A DNA stretch of 64,000 nt, taken from Amphiura filiformis (lineage: Eukaryota > Echinodermata > Ophiuroidea > Amphilepidida > Amphiuridae). This document shows positions 35,901 to 45,700 of this stretch, in pieces; position 1 is the stretch's first letter; each line of letters starts with the position of its first letter. Under the pieces are notes generated by a model that had not been told where the DNA came from, did not search any database, and saw nothing but the letters and a program-made list of their open reading frames with translations. The stretch spans positions 33,068,965 through 33,132,964 of the forward strand of contig NC_092628.1 of assembly GCF_039555335.1 (NCBI RefSeq). Direction: 5' to 3'. A program made the position numbers and the translations under genes.

Positions 35901-38900
35901 CAGACCTACACTGTACAACAGGTGGTATGATGGCAAGAGTTGCATCTGCCTCACAAGACCACACATGCAAGGTAAGTCTTTACAAAGCACACTAGGTGTG
36001 GACCCTGTACATATTTGGTCTAACCATTCCTTACCAGTCACAGACCTACACTGTACAACAGGTGGTATGATGGCAAGAGTTGCATCTGCCTCACAAGACC
36101 ACACCTGCAAGGTAAGTCTTTACAAAGCACACTAGGTGTGGACCCTGTACATATTTGGTCTAACCATTCCCTACCAGTCACAGATCTACACTGTACAACA
36201 GGTGGTATGATGGCAAGAGTTGCATCTGCCTCACAAGACCACACATGCAAGGTAAGTCTTTACAAAGCACACAAGGTGTGGACCCTGTACATATTTGGTC
36301 TAACCATTCCCTACCAGTCACAGACCTACACTGTACAACAGGTGGTATGATGGCAAGAGTTGCATCTGCCTCACAAGACCACACATGCAAGGTAAGTCTT
36401 TACAAAGCACACAAGGTGTGGCCCCTGTACATATTTGGTCTAACCATTCCCTACCAGTCACAGACCTACACTGTACAACAGGTGGTATGATGGCAAGAGT
36501 TGCATCTGCCTCACAAGACCACACATGCAAGGTAAGTCTTTACAAAGCACACTAGGTGTGGACCCTGTACATATTTGGTCTAACCATTCCCTACCAGTCA
36601 CAGACCTACACTGTACAACAGGTGGTATGATGGCAAGAGTTGCATCTGCCTCACAAGACCACACATGCAAGGTAAGTCTTTACAAAGCACACTAGGTGTG
36701 GACCCTGTACATATTTGGTCTAACCATTCCCTACCAGTCACAGACCTACACTGTACAACAGGTGGTATGATGGCAAGAGTTGCATCTGCCTCACAAGACC
36801 ACACATGCAAGGTAAGTCTTTACAAAGCACACAAGGTGTGGCCCCTGTACATATTTGGTCTAATCATTCCTTACCAGTCACAGACCTACACTGTACAACA
36901 GGTGGTATGATGGCAAGAGTTGCATCTGCCTCACAAGACCACACATGCAAGGTAAGTCTTTACAAAGCACACAAGGTGTGGACCCTGTACATATTTGGTC
37001 TAACCATTCCTTACCAGTCACAGACCTACACTGTACAACAGGTGGTATGATGGCAAGAGTTGCATCTGCCTCACAAGACCACACATGCAAGGTAAGTCTT
37101 TACAAAGCACACAAGGTGTGGCCCCTGTACATATTTGGTCTAACCATTCCCTACCAGTCACAGACCTATACTGTACAACAGGTGGTATGATGGCAAGAGT
37201 TGCATCTGCCTCACAAGACCACACATGCAAGGTAAGTCTTTACAAAGCACACTAGGTGTGGACCCTGTACATATTTGGTCTAACCATTCCTTACCAGTCA
37301 CAGACCTACACTGTACAACAGGTGGTATGATGGCAAGAGTTGCATCTGCCTCACATGACCACACATGCAAGGTAAGTCTTTACAAAGCACACAAGGTGTG
37401 GACCCTGTACATATTTGGTCTAACCATTCCCTACCAGTCACAGACCTACACTGTACAACAGGTGGTATGATGGCAAGAGTTGCATCTGCCTCACATGACC
37501 ACACATGCAAGGTAAGTCTTAACAAAGCACACTAGGTGTGGACCCTGTACATATTTGGTCTAACCATTCCTTACCAGTCACAGACCTACACTGTACAACA
37601 GGTGGTATGATGGCAAGAGTTGCATCTGCCTCACATGACCACACATGCAAGGTAAGTCTTTACAAAGCACACAAGGTGTGGACCCTGTACATATTTGGTC
37701 TAACCATTCCCTACCAGTCACAGACCTACACTGTACAACAGGTGGTATGATGGCAAGAGTTGCATCTGCCTCACAAGACCACACATGCAAGGTAAGTCTT
37801 TACAAAGCACACTAGGTGTGGACCCTGTACATATTTGGTCTAACCATTCCTTACCAGTCACAGACCTACACTGTACAACAGGTGGTATGATGGCAAGAGT
37901 TGCATCTACCTCACAAGACCACACATGCAAGGTAAGTCTTCACAAAGCACACTAGGTGTGGACCCTGTACATATTTGGTCTAATCATTCCTTACCAGTCA
38001 CAGACCTACACTGTACAACAGGTGGTATGATGGCAAGAGTTGCATCTGCCTCACAAGACCACACATGCAAGGTAAGTCTTTACAAAGCACACTAGGTGTG
38101 GACCCTGTACATATTTGGTCTAACCATTCCTTACCAGTCACAGACCTACACTGTACAACAGGTGGTATGATGGCAAGAGTTGCATCTGCCTCACAAGACC
38201 ACACATGCAAGGTAAGTCTTTACAAAGCACACAAGGTGTGGACCCTGTACATATTTGGTCTAACCATTCCCTACCAGTCACAGACCTACACTGTACAACA
38301 GGTGGTATGATGGCAAGAGTTGCATCTGCCTCACAAGACCACACATGCAAGGTAAGTCTTTACAAAGCACACTAGGTGTGGACCCTGTACATATTTGGTC
38401 TAACCATTCCCTACCAGTCACAGACCTACACTGTACAACAGGTGGTATGATGGCAAGAGTTGCATCTGCCTCACAAGACCACACATGCAAGGTAAGTCTT
38501 TACAAAGCACACAAGGTGTGGACCCTGTACATATTTGGTCTAACCATTCCCTACCAGTCACAGACCTACACTGTACAACAGGTGGTATGATGGCAAGAGT
38601 TGCATCTGCCTCACAAGACCACACATGCAAGGTAAGTCTTTACAAAGCACACAAGGTGTGGACCCTGTACATATTTGGTCTAACCATTCCTTACCAGTCA
38701 CAGACCTACACTGTACAACAGGTGGTATGATGGCAAGAGTTGCATCTGCCTCACAAGACCACACATGCAAGGTAAGTCTTTACAAAGCACACAAGGTGTG
38801 GCCCCTGTACATATTTGGTCTAACCATTCCTTACCAGTCACAGACCTACACTGTACAACAGGTGGTATGATGGCAAGAGTTGCATCTGCCTCACATGACC

Positions 38901-39751
38901 ACACATGCAAGGTAAGTCTTTACAAAGCACACTAGGTGTGGACCCTGTACATATTTGGTCTAACCATTCCTTACCAGTCACAGACCTACACTGTACAACA
39001 GGTGGTATGATGGCAAGAGTTGCATCTGCCTCACAAGACCACACATGCAAGGTAAGTCTTAACAAAGCACACTAGGTGTGGACCCTGTGCATATTTGGTC
39101 TAACCATTCCTTACCAGTCACAGACCTACACTGTACAACAGGTGGTATGATGGCAAGAGTTGCATCTACCTCACAAGACCACACATGCAAGGTAAGTCTT
39201 CACAAAGCACACAAGGTGTGGACCCTGTACATATATAGTTTTATTAATACCCACATTTTTCCACATCCCTCTTAATTTTTTATATTTATTTTTTTTCTTC
39301 AGGTGTGGGACATGTGTTCAGGTGAACTTTTATGCAATTTTGTGTTTGATGTACCGTTAAACTCTGTGTGTATGGACCCAGCTGAGTATAGGCTGTTTGC
39401 AGGAGCCATGAATGGGACAGTGTATCAAGTCAACTTATTTGAATCAGTAAGTTATGAGAAATGAAAAACTATTATGTTGATTGTCTATCAAGCTTAAATT
39501 ATCATGAAAAGTTACAAGTTGGCAAGAATGTACCACCAAAATAATATTGCAGATTATTATGCAAAAATGAAAATTAAGAAAACAAGTAAATGTTAATATC
39601 ATTATTTATATTGCTACTGAACCTGCAAATTATTGCTGGTAGCTTGTGTGACGATGATGTTTCACAACCCCTATAGCATCATGTACTGCTTCCCACACTA
39701 CATGTTATTTCTATACAAATTTTGATTGTCAATCTTCTGATGATGTGTTTG

Positions 39752-39784
<33 letters not shown>

Positions 39785-42700
39785 GTCGGCTGCGGAGCAG
39801 GCGACTACTAGCTTTCTCCAACTAATGCGATCTTGGGCAAGCGAAACAATTTTGTTTGGCTGCAGCATCCCTCCAGGAGGTGCTGGACATACTGTAAGTA
39901 CAGTGTGCACGGCGGTCCTGGTTTCCTCTTCCCATGTGGTGTTTGTATCAGCTTTTAAAAACGACTTTGGGTTGTGGGTAGAGAATTATGCTTTCTATAA
40001 ATAAATCACATTCAAGTTGAGATAAGAATAATGGCAAGAAACATTGAAAAAAAAAAAGAGTTTTAGGCAACGTTTGACAAATTATTGAATTTGAATTTTT
40101 ATAGAATTCCTCTAGAGAAAGGCATATAAAGGTCAGGGAGACAGGTGAGGATGAGGATACTACTACTGCAGTATTTGCAGGACACAGGTAAGAAATATGT
40201 GTTATTGCAAATGCATACCAATTACCAACAAGTGTAATTTTTACTATTTCTGTGAAATTCAAGAAACTAAGTGAGATAGCTATCCCCGAGAAAGCTATCT
40301 GTTGGTACCTGCTAGCTGGTGGTTTTTTAGGTTTTGAAGAAGTAGTGAGCAAGCAAATAGAGGAGAGAAAGTGTGAGAGGATGGAGGAATTCATGGAAAT
40401 GTTCATGCGATGTTTCAACCTGAGAAATTTATCATTTTGTTTCAGTGTCCTAGCATTTCTGGATATGACACCATTGAAAATACTGAATGTATTCCAAACA
40501 AGATATAAATAATGTTTCTCAAAGGTATGAACCTTGTGCAATTAAAACATGGTAACGATGATAGGGTTATACCATGCAACTTCTGTACTATTTGGGGCTA
40601 TATAAATTGCAAAGATTGGTTGATTTTTGATTTAGGTGCTATAGAAATTGCAATGATTAATTCATTGATTGATATACTACATATGTTCCTGTGCAAAAGT
40701 CTCGCTGTATATTCCTTTACCAAAATGACCTTCGGCACCGGACCTACAGCAAATTTTTGAAGTCCTGTGCTTTTAACAGCCATACTGTGTTTCTCTAACT
40801 TTATTATTGTTACAGCAAACCAGTGACTTGTCTTTCTGTGTCTTTGGATGGTTCCATGCTAGTATCTGGTAGTCAAGATCAAACAGTATGCATATGGCAT
40901 ATACAAAGCAAGCAGTGTGTTAGAACCATCAACCATAAAGGTAAGGGTAAATAGATATTTGGGATCAAATTCTTCCAAACTGGTACTTACTTCTGTTTAT
41001 ATATCATGGGAGTACTAGTTTTCATAGTTTCAGATGCAACTGACTTTTTCAGTAAATCCTGAAAGTTTTGCGATTGGACCCTAACGACGTATCACCGATG
41101 AGCACATGTTTACTGCGCAATAGAGGTTATCCATGTTCTATAAGCTGCATATCCTATCAGCGACTGCTATACCTTGTTTAGGACTTTCAAAAGAAGTACC
41201 TGCATGTGCAACCATGACTGTTTCAAGACTATGCAGGTACCTCTGAGGTCGTGCATTGAATTGGTTTGAATGAGTAATACTACAGGAACCAGTGCCTTTT
41301 ATTAGAAGTCACACATTAGTGGAGTGGATAATCTCTATTCATCATTGCATACATCTTCATTGCGTATGTTGTAGAGACGCCACATTTCCATATTTATACT
41401 CCTGCTTGGACATGATATCATATTCAGGAGGAACCTTCCAAAGGAACAATATCATACCTGTTTGCCCTTGATTATGTCCCAAAATAAGTGTCTGAAATTG
41501 GTGATTTTTAGTTCTAGAAAGCCTCAATACCCACTAAAATTGGGGGATAGAGGGGTCCCCCCTCAACCCCAACAAGGGGTGTTGCACCTGGACCCAACCA
41601 GGGCCCTAAAGGCTGGCCCATGGACCCAACCTGTCCCGTAAAAGTTTTGCACCTCAATGAGATATACACCATTAGGGATCCAATGAAAAAGGCTTTTTGG
41701 ATTTACCGAAAAGGGGATCTCATTTCCCCATTTACCCATGGCAGTGTAAGGCACCAAGGTATTTGCAGAAGGAAACTATGGGGCAATTTGAATGGTAAAT
41801 AAGCTACTAAGTTCTGCAAATGCAATACATGCAAATTTTAAAGTGGATGAGAATATTGTTGATGTACTGGTCGTAGGAACAATTATGTGAGACAAAAGAA
41901 CTGTTCATGTTTATTCAGTAGTCACACTAAACCAAGTATGCTTCTAATTAGGTAATTATGTCTTATAGGTGCTGTAACAAATGCAATGATCATACCCACT
42001 CCTCCAAACCTGCAAAGCAGCCAGACCAAACCAACACTACCAATCCAAGTGTTCAAAAGACATCTACATGTACCAAACCAATGGAATGGGCTCCACTCTT
42101 CAACACAGTCATCAAGGAATGGGAGTGATAGACACACAGGGACTGTGGCAGTAAAGCTGAAGGGGACAAAAAGTGAAGCAACTAAGGTGAGTAAATGATA
42201 ACTAGCTGTTCAATTTGGTCACAGAGTTATGAACCATTTGGTTATCAATTTTCTATTGTTTTTGCTAATCTGCATCTGGTTTTTTTAAATTTAATTATAG
42301 CCAGGATGAAAACTCATAACTGGGATCAAATTTCATTTCATGTGACTGTAGAGCAGGCAATTACTCAGTTTCTCCAAGCACCACGTTCCATAGCTAGTGA
42401 GGCATTAGCATCTGGTTGTAAATCCTTGTTATTAATCCCCAACAGCTTCTGTTACCCTGGTCTCCTTTTGCCATGATGGAACACAAAGAGCATATCTTAT
42501 CAGGACGTCTCCACTGGCCTCCTCAGGATGTGTCCGAGGAAGTGAATTCGACACTGCTTTACTAGGATAATGAGAGGCTGTGTGTCAGTCATAACATAGG
42601 TCTGGGCATTGCTCACACTGGGATCTTGTCTACCTTAATAATTGCACAAGAGACGTTTTCCGAAGTTTGTTATGGATGACCCCGTTTACAATTCCGGGTC

Positions 42701-45700
42701 ATCAACGCTAACGCAAATGCAACTATTACGTCTGAATACAAATCTACATGAAGGACACGGTCAAGCATTGGGTATAGCTTGTGCAAGAGATTGATATTTA
42801 TATTGCGAAGACCACACAAAGACCAAATCAAATGTGCGGCAGGCGACAAACATTTGCAATTTTTCTTTCTTTGACTGTCACTTTGTGAAGTGCCAAATAG
42901 TGGAAGTGTTAGTTCAATACCTTTAGAAAATATTTCTCTGTGATGACTCATGTTGATTTTGGCTCAAAAGGGCCTAGCTTACTGGATAAATACTGTGGTT
43001 TTCCCGATTTTTTTCCGATCTTGATTTGAAAAGGTCTATTTACTGCTATTGTGAAGCAAATATGTCATTGTTCCACATAATGGGATGACTATTAGTTATT
43101 GGTTAAAGCAGAGGCAGGACATAATCATTATTATTATTTAATGATTATTGTGTGCAAATTGTAAGCATCACCTACGTGTATGTGGGTTAGTTTTACATTA
43201 TAAAGAAATTCACTTTTTGTGTTTCTTTTGTACTTGAAGGTATCCACAAGTGGCACCAATCTATCCGAAGCTGAACTTGAAAGTTTGTTGGCAACAATAA
43301 ACCAGGTACATATACAAAGTAAATTCCTAACTATGAAATGGTTTAGAAATAATAATCCAACTTGAGGGACAATCTGAGATTTGTGTAACTTCTCCACTTA
43401 GGGATTCAATCATGTTTCACCGTTGTTCATCACTGATTAACAACGATGCGTCCGTGTCGTCTGAGTGGTTTACTTCGCTCGGGCAGCCGCGAGTTGTTAA
43501 TCGGTGATGAACAACGGTGAAACATAATTGAATCCCTTTCAACAATGAAACAAGCTAAAGCTGTCTAATTCACGCGATTCTTTCATTCGGAATGTCCGTT
43601 TGTCATTGCCACCCAACTTTACAAGAAGATTGTGGTATTTCTCTGTTGATATCAGCAATAAAACTAAAGAATAAAGCGGTAATATTTAGCTGCTACCACC
43701 AACATGAGAGAGTTCATGTTTATGCATACGTTCCAGGCATGACGAATTTTACGCGCTCATGCGTAACACGTACGCGTAACCTTGCGTTCGCGTATACGCT
43801 ACTGGACCGTGGATTCATCACCGATTAACAACGCTTGGCTCCTGTACAAAGGTATAGGAAGAGTTGTTGAATTAATGATCACAAACATAAGTGGGTCATG
43901 ATTTGGTTGGAAGTGTTATGTGCTTGTTTTGAAAATTCAAAAATCTGAATTTTGGAAGAAAGTGAGTGTTTTCTGTAGCAAATCATAGAATGGCCCTTCA
44001 GTGTTATAACCACAAGCCTGAATAACGGGTGTGAGAAGCTATGAGATAAGGACAAGTTATTCTTGGCATGCCACGCCTACTACCTACTCCTTACAAGTAA
44101 TGAAAAAGTTTCATTTTGAACTCTTTTAGTTGTAGTCAAAGAGAACAGACTCCAAACCTGCCTAGTCATGGAGACCATAATAGTGTACCTCCATCACTTA
44201 GCAGTAAAAACCAGAAACAGACAATAATTTGCATCTTCAAGCTTGAGCATTACAGTGATTTGTGCATGCAGTGCTTTAATGTGTGTTGCCATGCATCACA
44301 TGTAAAGTGCATTACGGTATTTATTCCAATAACCGCCCATTTTGGGTGGGCACTCATTTTTTACATTGTTTTAGGCATCAATCACCGTCTGATAGTATTT
44401 ATAGTAGGAATTCCAATTGAATGAATGCAGCTTTCAACAGCTGTACTCGATCCAACTGTGATTGTATATCACATATTTCAAACTACAATGCGAACGCACG
44501 ACCTTGGATACAATGATAACCAATCACGAGTGCGTTGGCATGGTTGGATTCAATATCGCCTTACTCACGCACGTCGCACACGCTGGCGTACATCGCGCAG
44601 TCTACACACAAAAAATCGTCACGCTATTGAAAGCTGCGTTCATTCAATTGGAATTCCCACTATAGTTACTCACTGTTAGTGCGCCCTCAAAAAAAATGTG
44701 TCCATATTTTCCAGTTTATGGATTTTGAAGTTAGAATCACCTCAAATTTGGCCTTTTAAAGGCATTTGCAGATGTTTCTTCTGAAGTATTCTTTAAATCT
44801 GTACATCTGCCCACTATGAAATGGCATCAGTGCACATTTTGGATACTTTTGATGCTCAATTTCCCACATGCATGCATGTATAATCACTCGACATGCTCAT
44901 CAACCGGTAAGCTTAATGGAAGTATTTTGACAACATTGGATGGGCAGCTAATAATTTCACATTTTGCTTATTGTAAAGTCACTGGGTGGGTGCTTATATG
45001 GGCATGGGTGGTTAATGGAACAAATATGGTACATGTAGAATGCAAACAAGCATGAACTTGTAAATTTTTATTGGCCGCATGGTGAAAAAATCCGGAGGTA
45101 CACTACACACACAAACATGGTGGTCTGTTCACTTCAGGTCTAGTCTTTGGATGTGGTGCATCAAATTGACCAGTAACCAGGTGACCATTTGCCATTGCAG
45201 TACTTGCAGAATTATTTGCCTTGAGCATTGCCTGTGACACAAGCAAAATTCTAAAAATAATGATAGAATAAGTTCAGTGAACCCAAAACAGGTTATTCCT
45301 TCATGTAATTTTACACACGAAATTAGGGTTAGGGTTAGGGTTAAGGTTGGGGTTAGTTTAGGGTTAGGGTTAGGATTAGGGTTTGGGTTAGGATTAGGGT
45401 TATGATTAGGATTAGGCTTAGGGTTAGGATTAGGGTTAGAGTTAGGATTAGCTTACACGAAATAATTACATGAAGGATCAACCCCAAAACAAGACCAGAC
45501 AAATAAATCAAGGTGATATATTGAAGTGACTGATCCCAGAAGGGGCAGAGGGATGGTTTACCTTGTCAGTGTCAAATTAACAATTTTGGACAGGCAGAGT
45601 TGGTGAAAATAATGATGGGCACTTGTCAAATCCAGCTATTAAAGACTCTTGCTTTGAGTGAGTTTTTGAAACATGTTTTTGTGAATTTTTTGTGGAATGC

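Noticed and set aside
31778..39231. CRISPR-like array (regular repeats)
   Set aside because: There are no spacers: units are contiguous and identical throughout, the unit is coding plus splice donor, and the genome is eukaryotic.
31762..39275. Dozens of 62-104-codon open frames on both strands across the array
   Set aside because: They are the same 140-bp repeat translated in two frames. The plus frame is exon 4 running past its donor into intron, and the minus frame is antisense to it. None has independent support.
39948..40541. 197-codon minus-strand open frame, the longest in the window
   Set aside because: It is antisense to WDR18 exon 6 and its flanking introns. It has low-complexity hydrophobic and serine content and no recognisable domain or splice context.
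43120..43150. Possible tRNA or small RNA gene in WDR18 introns
   Set aside because: I looked for A/B-box-like and cloverleaf patterns around this and other hairpins, but only AT-rich palindromes and MITE arms were present.
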